The notes below the pieces were generated by a model, which saw only the letters and a program-made list of their open reading frames with translations, made no database searches and was not told where the DNA came from. From Castellaniella sp036379515 (GTDB taxonomy: Bacteria > Pseudomonadota > Gammaproteobacteria > Burkholderiales > Burkholderiaceae_B), in the NCBI RefSeq assembly GCF_036379515.1, contig NZ_DASVGN010000002.1:1-64000 (forward strand): a DNA stretch of 64,000 nucleotides, given 5' to 3'. This document shows positions 43,809-52,353 of this stretch, piece after piece. Each line of letters opens with the position of its first letter. The first letter of the stretch is position 1. The position numbers and the translations under genes were made by a program.

Positions 43809-44174
43809 TCAGGATTTGACGGGTTCCGCAGCAGCCTTGCGAGCCTCTTCGCGCTCGACCGACTTCATCATGAAAGAAGGCTCGGTGTGGGCTTTCTTCA
43901 TTTTGATGAACAGGGAACGCAGGATGGCGTCGTTGTAACGGAACGAATGCTCGAGCTCTTCGAGGGCGGGTTCGCCGCACTCGATGTTAAAGCACACATA
44001 GTGCGCCTTGACGAGCTTCTGAATCGGGTAAGCCAGCTGACGGCGGCCCCAGTCTTCGACGCGGTGGATGGTGCCGCCGTTCGTCGTGACCATGGTCTGA
44101 TAGCGCTCGATCATGGCGGGCACTTGCTCGCTCTGATCGGGGTGCACGATAAACACTACTTCGTAGTGACGCAT
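43809..44174 (-). CDS. rpsF: 30S ribosomal protein S6
   Basis: This 121-residue protein binds the central domain of 16S rRNA with S18. It has MRHYEVVFIVHPDQSEQV, the RVEDWGRRQLAYPI signature and a charged C-terminal tail. The start ATG at 44174 is preceded by AAGGAG. It begins the operon rpsF-priB-rpsR-rplI and has a 115-nt leader with several hairpins. Confidence 0.98.
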   Translation of the reverse strand: MRHYEVVFIVHPDQSEQVPAMIERYQTMVTTNGGTIHRVEDWGRRQLAYPIQKLVKAHYVCFNIECGEPALEELEHSFRYNDAILRSLFIKMKKAHTEPSFMMKSVEREEARKAAAEPVKS

Positions 44175-44289
44175 GAATGACTCCTTGTGGATATCTGCGA
44201 TGTTGACAGACAGCCCGTGAATAGGTGAAAACCACACCTGCCAAAGACCTGCAAACAGACGATCTTTGGCGCTTCAAGCGGGCAAGTAA
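44175..44289 (-). promoter_or_regulatory. structured leader of the rpsF operon
   Basis: Three inverted repeats lie in the predicted 115-nt leader: CGGG/CCCG (44279-44293, beginning at the start site), CCAAAGA/TCTTTGG (44241-44247 with 44263-44269, 15-base loop) and AGGTG/CACCT (44223-44239). In other bacteria the S6:S18 complex represses its operon through an mRNA motif in this leader. I infer a similar role here, but did not match the published consensus base by base. Confidence 0.5.
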
Positions 44290-44295
44290 CCCGAA

Positions 44296-44304
44296 ATTCT
44301 AGCA
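44296..44304 (-). promoter_or_regulatory. extended -10 promoter of the rpsF operon
   Basis: On the minus strand TGC is followed directly by TAGAAT (44296-44301), an extended -10 element. The -35 region is poor. The predicted start is near 44289, giving the structured leader above. Confidence 0.6.
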
Positions 44305-44336
44305 CGATTGCGGGTCGGCCTTGTGATACCCACCCT

Positions 44337-45152
44337 TTATTGGCTGGATACCACGGCGTAGGCGGAGTGATTGTGGATGGATTCGAAGTTCTCTGCGGTG
44401 ACTTCGTACTGCGACACCCCTGGCTGGTGCTGCAGCAGTACGGCCACATCGCGCACCAGGTCTTCGACGAACTTGGGGTTCTCGTAGGCGCGCTCAGTGA
44501 CGTACTTTTCATCTGCCCGCTTGAGCAAACCCCAGAGTTCGGAAGAGCCCTGCGCCTCGATACGCTGAATCAGAGTGTCCAGATCCAACGCCGTCGGCAC
44601 CGCTAGAAACGTCAGGCTGGCAGTCACGTGAGAGCGCTGATTATGCGCCCCATACTCGGAGATCGCCTTGGAACAAGGGCACAGGCTGGTGACCGGCACC
44701 CGCAATCGCAACGAAAAGCAGGCGCCTTGATCGCGGTGTACATGCACCGACCAGCGCACCTGATAATCCATGAGACTGCGCACCCCCGACACAGGCGCGG
44801 ATTTTTCCATGAAATACGGAAAATCCGCCACGACGTCGCCGGCCTCGGCGTGCAGGCGATCGAGCATGCCTTGCGCCATTGCGCACAAGCCCGCCGGGGT
44901 CATGGGCTCGGCCCGGTGTGCCTCCAGCAGGTCGATGAAGCGCGACATGTGCGTGCCCTTCTCTTCAGCAGGCAACGCCACCGTCATTTCCCACTGGGCA
45001 ATCGTCGTCTGGGGCTGTCCCTTGCCGGACGCCAGCAACAGGGGGTGCCGCACACCACGCACACCCACTCGCTGAATCGGAACCCGGCGAGTGTCCGTCC
45101 CACTTTGCACGTCCGGCATGGTGGTCACAGCCGGGTCCAATAGGGTGTTCAT
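44337..45152 (-). CDS. folE2: GTP cyclohydrolase I type 2
   Basis: This 271-residue enzyme of the FolE2 (GCYH-IB) family makes 7,8-dihydroneopterin triphosphate from GTP for folate and related pathways. The SLCPCSKAISEYGAHNQRS segment with its Cys and the later YENPKFVEDLVRD and SIHNHSAY segments are diagnostic. FolE2 can use several metals, so it often serves under zinc limitation. The ATG overlaps the dxs stop by four bases. No Zur-like site is recognised. Whether a zinc-type FolE also exists cannot be seen. Confidence 0.93.
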   Translation of the reverse strand: MNTLLDPAVTTMPDVQSGTDTRRVPIQRVGVRGVRHPLLLASGKGQPQTTIAQWEMTVALPAEEKGTHMSRFIDLLEAHRAEPMTPAGLCAMAQGMLDRLHAEAGDVVADFPYFMEKSAPVSGVRSLMDYQVRWSVHVHRDQGACFSLRLRVPVTSLCPCSKAISEYGAHNQRSHVTASLTFLAVPTALDLDTLIQRIEAQGSSELWGLLKRADEKYVTERAYENPKFVEDLVRDVAVLLQHQPGVSQYEVTAENFESIHNHSAYAVVSSQ

Positions 45153-47023
45153 GAAATGGTCCTATTCAAACGCTCGCGTATCGACGCTTCGATTCCTTGG
45201 GCATCCAGGCCCAACCCAGACAAGATCACCTTTTGATCTCCGTGGTCAATGAATTCATCTGGCAAACCCAGTTGCAGGACAGGGCACACGGCCGCCACCT
45301 GGTTGAAATATTCCACCACAGCGCTGCCCGCACCTCCCATGATCGCCGCCTCTTCAAGCGTGACAAACCACTCATGCGACTGCAGCAATTCGTCGAGCAG
45401 GGCTGTATCCAGCGGTTTGACGAAGCGCATGTCCACCAGCGTGGCGTCCAACGCCTGTGCCGCCTTGGCGGCCTCGGCCAGCAGCGTGCCAAATACCAGG
45501 ACTGCGATCTTTTTGCCGCGCCGGCGCACTACCGCGCGACCGATGGCAACAGGTTCGAGCGTGTCACCGGGATCGGCACCACACCCTGCCCCACGAGGAT
45601 AGCGGACGGACGCTGGCCCCGGATGGAGATAGCAGGTATTGAGCAGAAGACGCGCCTCGTGCTCGTCCGAGGGCGTCGCAATCACCATGTGAGGGATGCA
45701 CCGCAGGTAAGCAATGTCGTAATTGCCCGCGTGCGTGGCGCCATCTGCCCCCACAATCCCGGCACGGTCCAGGGCAAAGGTCACGTCCAGATTCTGCAGC
45801 GCGACGTCGTGGATCAGCTGATCATAGCCGCGCTGGAGGAAAGTGGAATAAATGGCCACTACCGGTTTGCAGCCTTCGCAGGCCAAGCCGGCCGCAAAGG
45901 TGACTGCGTGCTGTTCAGCAATGCCCACATCGAAGTAACGCTCCGGGAAACGGCGCTCGAACTCGACTAGGCCACTTCCTTCGCGCATCGCCGGGGTGAT
46001 GCCCACCAAATGGGCATCGGCCTGGGCCATGTCGCACAGCCATTGGCCGAACACCTGCGAAAACGTCTTGCGGCCCGGGGTCTTCGGCTTCTGTATCCCG
46101 ACCAGGGGATCAAAGCGTCCCGGGCCGTGATAGAGCACAGGATCGGCCTCGGCAAGCTTGTAGCCCTGCCCCTTGCGCGTAACCACGTGCAAAAACTGCA
46201 GGCCACCCAGTTCACGCAGATTCTCGAGCGTCGGAATCAGCACGCTCAAATCGTGTCCATCGATAGGGCCTACATAGTTGAACCCCAGTTCTTCGAAAAG
46301 CGTCGCCGGCGACAGCATGCCCTTGGCGTGCCCTTCGAGTTTGCGGGCCAGCTCAAGCACGGGAGGGACATGCTGCAGCATGGCCTTGCCCATGTTCTTG
46401 GCGCGCGCATAGAAGCGACCCGACATCAGACGGGCAAAGTAATAGTTCAACGCCCCCACAGGCGGTGAGATCGACATGTCGTTGTCATTGAGCACCACCA
46501 GCAGATTGATGTCGGGAATGACTCCGGCGTTGTTCAAAGCCTCGAACGCCATCCCTGCGGTCATTGCGCCATCACCGATGACTGCAATATTCTGGCGCGC
46601 AATACCGGCGTTGCGCGCGGCGACTGCCATGCCCAACGCCGCCGAGATCGACGTGGAGGAATGCGCCGTGCCGAAAGCGTCATAGGGCGACTCGCTACGC
46701 TTGGGAAAACCTGAAATGCCCCCAGCCTGCCGCAGCCCCGCCATGGCCTCGCGGCGCCCCGTCAGGATCTTGTGGGGATAGGACTGATGACCCACATCCC
46801 ACACCAGCCGGTCTTCGGGGGTATGAAACACGTAATGCAGAGCCAACGTCAGCTCGACCACGCCGAGGTTCGACGAAAGGTGACCGCCCGTGTGCGAGAC
46901 CGATTCGAGCAGGAAGGCCCGCAGTTCTGTGGCCAGCCCCTTGAGCTCAGAACGATCGAGCCGACGCAGATCGGCGGGAGACTCAATTTGTTCCAACAAA
47001 CTCGTCATGATTTCTTGTGTCAT
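45149..47023 (-). CDS. dxs: 1-deoxy-D-xylulose-5-phosphate synthase
   Basis: This 624-residue thiamine-diphosphate enzyme condenses pyruvate and glyceraldehyde-3-phosphate, the entry to the MEP isoprenoid pathway. It has HTGGHLSSNLG, GHQSYPHKILTGR, GDGAMTAGMAFEA (thiamine-binding), FAAGLA and YPRGAG. The ATG at 47023 follows GGAAG; an ATG five codons on (47008) is the alternative. It lies between ispA and folE2, in the order xseB-ispA-dxs common in Burkholderiales. Confidence 0.97.
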   Translation of the reverse strand: MTQEIMTSLLEQIESPADLRRLDRSELKGLATELRAFLLESVSHTGGHLSSNLGVVELTLALHYVFHTPEDRLVWDVGHQSYPHKILTGRREAMAGLRQAGGISGFPKRSESPYDAFGTAHSSTSISAALGMAVAARNAGIARQNIAVIGDGAMTAGMAFEALNNAGVIPDINLLVVLNDNDMSISPPVGALNYYFARLMSGRFYARAKNMGKAMLQHVPPVLELARKLEGHAKGMLSPATLFEELGFNYVGPIDGHDLSVLIPTLENLRELGGLQFLHVVTRKGQGYKLAEADPVLYHGPGRFDPLVGIQKPKTPGRKTFSQVFGQWLCDMAQADAHLVGITPAMREGSGLVEFERRFPERYFDVGIAEQHAVTFAAGLACEGCKPVVAIYSTFLQRGYDQLIHDVALQNLDVTFALDRAGIVGADGATHAGNYDIAYLRCIPHMVIATPSDEHEARLLLNTCYLHPGPASVRYPRGAGCGADPGDTLEPVAIGRAVVRRRGKKIAVLVFGTLLAEAAKAAQALDATLVDMRFVKPLDTALLDELLQSHEWFVTLEEAAIMGGAGSAVVEYFNQVAAVCPVLQLGLPDEFIDHGDQKVILSGLGLDAQGIEASIRERLNRTIS

Positions 47024-47045
47024 CGCGACTTCCGATACCCCCGGA

Positions 47046-47966
47046 CTAATGAGAGCGGCCAATGATGAAATCGGCCAATTCATGCAGACGGGCCGAAGAT
47101 GGCCCCAGCGGCAACAAGGCCGCATGCGCCTGCTCCTGAAGGCTGGTCAATAACCGCCGCGAGCCATCCAGCCCCATCAGCGAAACGTAAGTGGGCTTGC
47201 CATGGGCTGCATCCTTGCCGGCGGTCTTTCCCAAAGTAGCAGAATCGGCCGTCACATCGAGGATGTCATCGACCACCTGGAACGCCAACCCCATCGCCGA
47301 AGCATAGTCTTCCAACCCCGTGCGGGCGGTCGAGCTTGCACCGGCCACAACCCCCCCAAGAAGGACACTGGCCTCAAGCAAAGCCCCCGTTTTCATGCGG
47401 TGCATGCGCTGGAGAGACTCGACGGGCAACACCTGCCCCACGCTGGCGCAATCAATGGCCTGCCCGCCGACCATTCCTTCGCCGCCGGCCGCCTGAGCAA
47501 GCAACTGCACGGCCTGCACCACCAGGGCGGGCGCAATGGGCATCTGGGCCAGACACCCAAACGCAAGAGGCTGCAACGCATCACCCGCAAGCATGGCAAG
47601 GGCCTCATCGTCGAACTGGCGATGGACAGTAGGCCGCCCACGACGCAAGTCGTCGTCGTCCATGCAAGGCAAGTCATCGTGCACCAGCGAATAGGCATGA
47701 ATCAGTTCAACCGCCGCTGCAGCGCAGTCAAGCGCCAGATCTTGCGCGGTTGTTGCCCCCCCCGCCACACGGCTGGCCTCGCCGGCTGCCAGCACCAGTG
47801 CTGCTCGAATTCGCTTGCCGGGTCCGAGGACTGCATAGCGCATGGCCTCACGCAAGCGCCCAGGCCCCGAGTCATCCTGGAGCGGCAACAGTTCGTCGAG
47901 CACCGCCTCTATATGAGTAACAGCCTCTTGCAACCAGATGTTGAACTCGGCTGAAACCCCTGTCAT
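47046..47966 (-). CDS. ispA: farnesyl diphosphate synthase
   Basis: This 306-residue polyprenyl synthase condenses isopentenyl with dimethylallyl and geranyl diphosphate. Both Asp-rich motifs are intact: DDLPCMDDDD and DDILD; GKRIR and KTGALL lie at the expected places. Product length is inferred from family resemblance to IspA. The start overlaps the xseB stop (ATGA). Farnesyl diphosphate would be the substrate of the squalene-synthase-like protein at 29904, if that is active. Confidence 0.96.
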   Translation of the reverse strand: MTGVSAEFNIWLQEAVTHIEAVLDELLPLQDDSGPGRLREAMRYAVLGPGKRIRAALVLAAGEASRVAGGATTAQDLALDCAAAAVELIHAYSLVHDDLPCMDDDDLRRGRPTVHRQFDDEALAMLAGDALQPLAFGCLAQMPIAPALVVQAVQLLAQAAGGEGMVGGQAIDCASVGQVLPVESLQRMHRMKTGALLEASVLLGGVVAGASSTARTGLEDYASAMGLAFQVVDDILDVTADSATLGKTAGKDAAHGKPTYVSLMGLDGSRRLLTSLQEQAHAALLPLGPSSARLHELADFIIGRSH

Positions 47967-48250
47967 GACGCATCCTGCGAACCCACGTCTGCCAGCGGCT
48001 CGAGCAACTGGCCTTGCAGCACCTGTACCTGCTGCTCGGCCGCTTCAAGGCGTTGCTGGCAGACGCGCGCCAAGGCAACACCCCGCTGATACAGCGCGAG
48101 AGAATCATCCAGGCCCAGATTCCCTTCGCTCATGCGGCCTGCCAGCGCCTCGAGCTCAGCCAGCGCCGTCTCGAAGTCGTCAGGCAGCGAAGCCTCTTGC
48201 TGCTTTTCGGCCAAAGGCAGCGGGGTTTGATTTTTCACCATGGATTTCAT
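47963..48250 (-). CDS. xseB: exodeoxyribonuclease VII small subunit
   Basis: This 95-residue helical protein partners XseA in the exonuclease that degrades single-stranded DNA. The core DDFETALAELEALAGRMSEG and LDDSLALYQRGVALARVCQQ is typical. The N-terminal ~22 residues are longer than in some homologues, so an internal ATG (fourth residue) could be the start. It heads xseB-ispA-dxs-folE2 and diverges from the Rieske gene. Confidence 0.95.
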   Translation of the reverse strand: MKSMVKNQTPLPLAEKQQEASLPDDFETALAELEALAGRMSEGNLGLDDSLALYQRGVALARVCQQRLEAAEQQVQVLQGQLLEPLADVGSQDAS

Positions 48251-48412
48251 CTTTGCGGTCCAGACAGCAATTGTACGAGAACCCGCAGCCCCATGATATA
48301 AACCTGCGTAAGCGCCTGCACGTCCACCATACGACCCGGGTCAACTCATCCTGGTGGGACAGTGAGGTACAATTTTTGGCCCCGGCTTCTCGTCTTGCAG
48401 GGGGATCAAGCC

Positions 48413-49546
48413 ATGACCAATCCATACATCCCGTCCGGCACGGACCTGGCCAGCCAGCTTTCCGTGCAGCATTATTTCGACGCCGAAATCCTGCAGAAAG
48501 AGCAGCAACGCATCTTCGCTCACAGCGCCCGCTACGTGGGCAACGAAAAAATGGTGCCACAGCCTGGTGACTGGCGCACGCTCACACAAGAAGGCAGTGG
48601 CCGTGCGCTGGTGCGCGATGCGCAAGGCACAATTCGTCTGCTGTCCAACGTCTGTCGGCATCGTCAGGCATTGATCCTCGGAGGCCAGACCGGACGAGAC
48701 CCCACGTGCGCCTCGGGCAATCTGTGCCAGACGGGTGGCCGGCTGCTCTGCCCGATTCACCAGTGGAGCTACGACGCGCAAGGCGCCCTGCTGAACGCCC
48801 CGCTGTTTCCGGAAAAACCCAGGGTACGCCTCGAGCAGTTCCCCCTGCACAACTGCCACGGCCTGCTCTTCGAGGGTGAACGCAACCCTTCTGAGGACAT
48901 AGGCGCCCTGTTCAAACGCCCCGAATTCGATTTTTCGGACTACGTCCTTGATCACGTGGAAGTCCACCAGTGCCATTACAACTGGAAAACGTTCATCGAG
49001 GTATACCTCGAAGACTACCACGTGGGCCCATTTCATCCCGGGCTCGGGCAATTCGTCACGTGTGACGACCTGAAATGGGAATTTGCAGCATTTCACAGCT
49101 TGCAACGCGTCGGAATCCACCAGGCGCTGGGCCAGCCCGGCACCGACGTCTACAAGGTCTGGCACGACCGGCTGCTCAATTACCGGTCGGGATCAGCCCC
49201 CGAATTCGGCGCGATCTGGGTCACTTATTTTCCAACCCACATGATCGAGCTGTATCCGCACGTCCTGGTGCTTTCGACGCTCTACCCGGTGAGCCCCCAG
49301 GAAACCGTCAACGTCATCGAGTTCTACTACCCCGAAGAAATCGCGGCGTTCGAGCGCGATTTCATCGAAGCGCAACAGGCAGCCTACCTTGAGACTGCCA
49401 TCGAAGACGACGAAATCGGCGAACGCATGGATGCGGGCCGGCGAGCCCTGATGGAGCGCGGAACCAGCCAATGCGGCCCCTACCAGACACCCCTGGAGGA
49501 CGGCATGGCCCACTTCCACGCCTGGTACCGCCGCATGATGGACTGA
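48413..49546 (+). CDS. Rieske [2Fe-2S] / ring-hydroxylating oxygenase alpha-type protein
   Basis: This 377-residue protein has a Rieske domain with Cys81-x-His83 and Cys113-x-x-His116 and a catalytic domain with the mononuclear-iron motif EDYHVGPFH (His203 and His208). The gap between the two cluster halves is 29 residues, longer than usual, and includes two extra cysteines (Cys99 and Cys105). The alpha-type subunit would act on an aromatic or amine substrate, unknown here. No ferredoxin, reductase or beta-subunit gene is near. The ATG at 48413 follows AGGGGG. Similar genes in related bacteria are conserved at this place. Confidence 0.88.
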   Translation: MTNPYIPSGTDLASQLSVQHYFDAEILQKEQQRIFAHSARYVGNEKMVPQPGDWRTLTQEGSGRALVRDAQGTIRLLSNVCRHRQALILGGQTGRDPTCASGNLCQTGGRLLCPIHQWSYDAQGALLNAPLFPEKPRVRLEQFPLHNCHGLLFEGERNPSEDIGALFKRPEFDFSDYVLDHVEVHQCHYNWKTFIEVYLEDYHVGPFHPGLGQFVTCDDLKWEFAAFHSLQRVGIHQALGQPGTDVYKVWHDRLLNYRSGSAPEFGAIWVTYFPTHMIELYPHVLVLSTLYPVSPQETVNVIEFYYPEEIAAFERDFIEAQQAAYLETAIEDDEIGERMDAGRRALMERGTSQCGPYQTPLEDGMAHFHAWYRRMMD

Positions 49547-49558
49547 AAAGAGCCGGGC

Positions 49559-50425
49559 TCAAAGGCCTTTGGCGACTGGCCGCGAAGGATCACTGCACCA
49601 TTCGCTCCAGGAACCCGAATACAGTGCTGACCCCTTCAGGCCTGCCAGTTCCATTGCAAACAAGTTGTGGCAGGCGGTGATCCCCGAACCGCACTGATGA
49701 ACGATCCCGTGGGAAAGACTATCTCCCAGCAAAGTTTCGAACTCGGCACGCAGGTTTCCGGGGGACTTGAAGCGGCCATCTGCCTGCAAGTTGAGCTTGA
49801 AGGCGCGATTCACGGCCCCCGGGATATGCCCAGCGACGGCATCCATCGGCTCGACTGCCCCGCTGAAGCGCTCGGGCGCACGCGCATCAAGCACCGTGAA
49901 GCGTGGATCCGCCAGGTTGGCCAGCACCGCGTGCACATCCACGAGGGGCATCGACGGCTTCCCCGAGAGCACTTGGCTTTGAATGGCCTGGGCCTCGCTC
50001 AGTTTTGGCGTGCGAGCCCCGGTTTCGAGTTCGCCCTGAATGGCCTGCCAGGCCGCGAGGCCGCCATCAAGCACCGACACGGACCCGTGCCCCAGCCAGC
50101 GCAACATCCACCACAGGTGCGCCGCAAACATGCTGTTGCCGGCATCATAGACGACAACATCAGACCGCGCCGTCAGGCCTTGAGCCCGCATCAAGGCCGC
50201 AAAATCACGACGAGTCGGCAAGGGGTGACGGCCGTTGTGCCCGGTGCGCGGCGCACTGAGCTGGGCCTCGTGATCCAGATACAGCGCGCCGGGGATATGC
50301 CCCGCCTCGTAGGCACGCCGACCCGCTTGATGATCGGCAAGATCGTGGCGCACGTCAAAAACCAGGCATCCCGGCTGCATCAGGCGAGTTCGAAGGGCCT
50401 GAGCTTGAATCAGCAAATCAGTCAT
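49559..50425 (-). CDS. sulfurtransferase (rhodanese-fold, SseA-like)
   Basis: This 288-residue protein has two rhodanese domains. The second carries the active-site loop CGSGITA, typical of 3-mercaptopyruvate sulfurtransferases (CG[S/T]G[V/I]T), as opposed to CRKGVT in thiosulfate sulfurtransferases. The first has DVRHDL, GHIPGALYLD and VVYDAGNSMFAAHLWW. It moves sulfane sulfur to cyanide or other thiols. The start at 50425 overlaps the EamA stop by four bases, so they form a pair. Confidence 0.9.
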   Translation of the reverse strand: MTDLLIQAQALRTRLMQPGCLVFDVRHDLADHQAGRRAYEAGHIPGALYLDHEAQLSAPRTGHNGRHPLPTRRDFAALMRAQGLTARSDVVVYDAGNSMFAAHLWWMLRWLGHGSVSVLDGGLAAWQAIQGELETGARTPKLSEAQAIQSQVLSGKPSMPLVDVHAVLANLADPRFTVLDARAPERFSGAVEPMDAVAGHIPGAVNRAFKLNLQADGRFKSPGNLRAEFETLLGDSLSHGIVHQCGSGITACHNLFAMELAGLKGSALYSGSWSEWCSDPSRPVAKGL

Positions 50426-51339
50426 GACGATGAGTCCTCTTGAATGACAGTCGCCGCCTGCGCGGTTGCAGAGACCGACGCTCCCCTGAGCATACGGGCC
50501 TCGGAATAAGTACGCCAAATAGAGAGCAGGCCGGAGCCAATGATGAGCGCGATGCCGGCCCACGCCAGGAACGCAGGCCGGTCGCCCCAGAACACGACAC
50601 CGATCAAGGCCGCAAAGATGATGGTCATGTACTGCAAGGCCGCCGTCAACAGGGTTGACCCCAACCCGAATGCCCGCGTCATGGCCAGCTGTCCCACCAG
50701 GCCGGCCGAACCCAGACCGGTCAAAGACAAAAGCGCCAGAGGATCATGCGTATGCCATCCCACGAACGAAAGCCCCACCAGGCTGCTGATCACCACGCCA
50801 CAGGAAAACAGCAGGACCGTGAGCCACTCGGGCTCACCGATACGCCCGAGCTGGCGTATCTGCATCATGGCAATGGCAGCAAGCGCCCCCGCCCCAAGCC
50901 CCATGAACGCAGGAAACCACTGGTCGTGTGTGATGCTGGGCCGCAGAACGCCCAGCACCCCCAAAAAGCCTGCGACCACCGCCAGGATGCGGACCGGATC
51001 TCGTTGAGCCCCGCCGGCTACCAGCAGCCACCCGGCAATGAACAGCGGCGCAGTGTAATTCAGGCTGGTGGCGGTGGGCAGTGGCAAATAGAACAAGGCG
51101 TAAAAGCCTAGCCACATGGACGTGATGCCGGCCACGTTGCGCCAGACATGCAGACGCCAGCTTGTGGGGCGTATTGCCCGATGCGTGGATCGCACCCAGA
51201 AAAGCAGCAGCAGCACCGAAGGCACACCACGAAACAGCACGATTTCGGGCAACGACGCACCCAGGCTGGCCGCCACCTTGACGAAGGCGCCCATCATGGC
51301 AAACATCGCGCAGGCCAGCAACATCCACAGCGACTGCAT
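50422..51339 (-). CDS. EamA/DMT-superfamily transporter
   Basis: This 305-residue membrane protein has about ten hydrophobic helices in two EamA repeats, as in drug/metabolite exporters such as RhaT/YdcZ-like proteins and amino-acid exporters. The substrate is not predictable. The C-terminal ~20 residues are Ser/Ala-rich. Its stop overlaps the sulfurtransferase start, which could link it to thiol compounds, but this is a guess. It diverges from htpX, with 117 bp between. Confidence 0.85.
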   Translation of the reverse strand: MQSLWMLLACAMFAMMGAFVKVAASLGASLPEIVLFRGVPSVLLLLFWVRSTHRAIRPTSWRLHVWRNVAGITSMWLGFYALFYLPLPTATSLNYTAPLFIAGWLLVAGGAQRDPVRILAVVAGFLGVLGVLRPSITHDQWFPAFMGLGAGALAAIAMMQIRQLGRIGEPEWLTVLLFSCGVVISSLVGLSFVGWHTHDPLALLSLTGLGSAGLVGQLAMTRAFGLGSTLLTAALQYMTIIFAALIGVVFWGDRPAFLAWAGIALIIGSGLLSIWRTYSEARMLRGASVSATAQAATVIQEDSSS

Positions 51340-51456
51340 TGAGTTCCTGTACGATCAGTTCATTGATTTGGCGACCGCGCCATCACTGCACATCAACAAG
51401 CCGATACTATACACTTTGGGCACGTTGAACCTCACTCTTGCGGGAACCTCTGATCC

Positions 51457-52335
51457 ATGAAACGAATCGCCCTGTTTCTTGTGACCAATCTGGCCGTCAT
51501 GCTGGTGCTCAGCATCACCATGAGCGTACTGGGCGTCGGCCGCTACCTCACTGCCAGCGGCATCGACCCCGTCCAGTTGCTGATCTTCGCTGCCCTGTTA
51601 GGGTTCGTGGGTGCATTCATTTCGCTGCTCATGAGCAAATGGATGGCGAAAACCAGCACTGGCGCTCAAGTCATCGACCCGAGGGCCCCAAAAAACGCCC
51701 GCGAAGCGTGGCTGGTGAACACGGTACACCAGCTCGCCGACCGTGCAGGCATCGGGCACCCTGAAGTGGCCATCTACGAGGGGGCCCCCAATGCCTTTGC
51801 GACCGGCGCGTTCCGCAACGAATCGCTGGTCGCCGTCTCCACCGGACTGCTGTCCTCCATGAACGAAGAAGAAATCACTGCCGTCCTGGGGCACGAGATC
51901 ACGCACATCTCGAATGGCGACATGGTCACGCTCACACTCATCCAGGGCATCGTCAATACCTTCGTCATCTTCTTGTCCCGCCTCGTGGGGTATTTCGTCG
52001 ACCGCACGCTCCTGAAAAACGACCGCGACGGCGTGGGTATGGGGTATTACCTGAGCGTCATCGTCTGCGAAATCCTCTTCGGCGTCGTAGCCTCCGTCAT
52101 CGTGGCCTGGTTCTCGCGTCAGCGTGAGTTCCGCGCCGATGCGGGCTCTGCGCGTCTTCTGGGCTCCGGAAATCCCATGATCCACGCGCTGAGTCGACTC
52201 GGCGGCCTCGAGCCCGGCAACCTGCCCAAGTCCTTCCAGGCCGCCGGAATCACTGGCGGTGCCCTGGGGGCCCTGTTCGCATCACACCCCCCTATTGAGC
52301 AGCGCATTGCGGCGCTGCAGCGCCCGCAGGCGTAA
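51457..52335 (+). CDS. htpX: protease HtpX
   Basis: This 292-residue zinc protease of the inner membrane degrades misfolded membrane proteins alongside FtsH. It has two N-terminal hydrophobic helices (about 5-27 and 33-55), HEITH in the zinc motif VLGHEITHISNGD, two further helices and the Glu of QREFRADA as third ligand. The C-terminus ends SHPPIEQRIAAL, which is typical. I saw no sigma-32 site. The gene is followed by nptA 18 bp later. Confidence 0.96.
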   Translation: MKRIALFLVTNLAVMLVLSITMSVLGVGRYLTASGIDPVQLLIFAALLGFVGAFISLLMSKWMAKTSTGAQVIDPRAPKNAREAWLVNTVHQLADRAGIGHPEVAIYEGAPNAFATGAFRNESLVAVSTGLLSSMNEEEITAVLGHEITHISNGDMVTLTLIQGIVNTFVIFLSRLVGYFVDRTLLKNDRDGVGMGYYLSVIVCEILFGVVASVIVAWFSRQREFRADAGSARLLGSGNPMIHALSRLGGLEPGNLPKSFQAAGITGGALGALFASHPPIEQRIAALQRPQA

Positions 52336-52353
52336 TGCCTGCGCAGATCGACC

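Noticed and set aside
51340..51456. Sigma-32 heat-shock promoter ahead of htpX
   Set aside because: A TTGAA-like segment is present but no CCCCAT-type -10 at the right distance.
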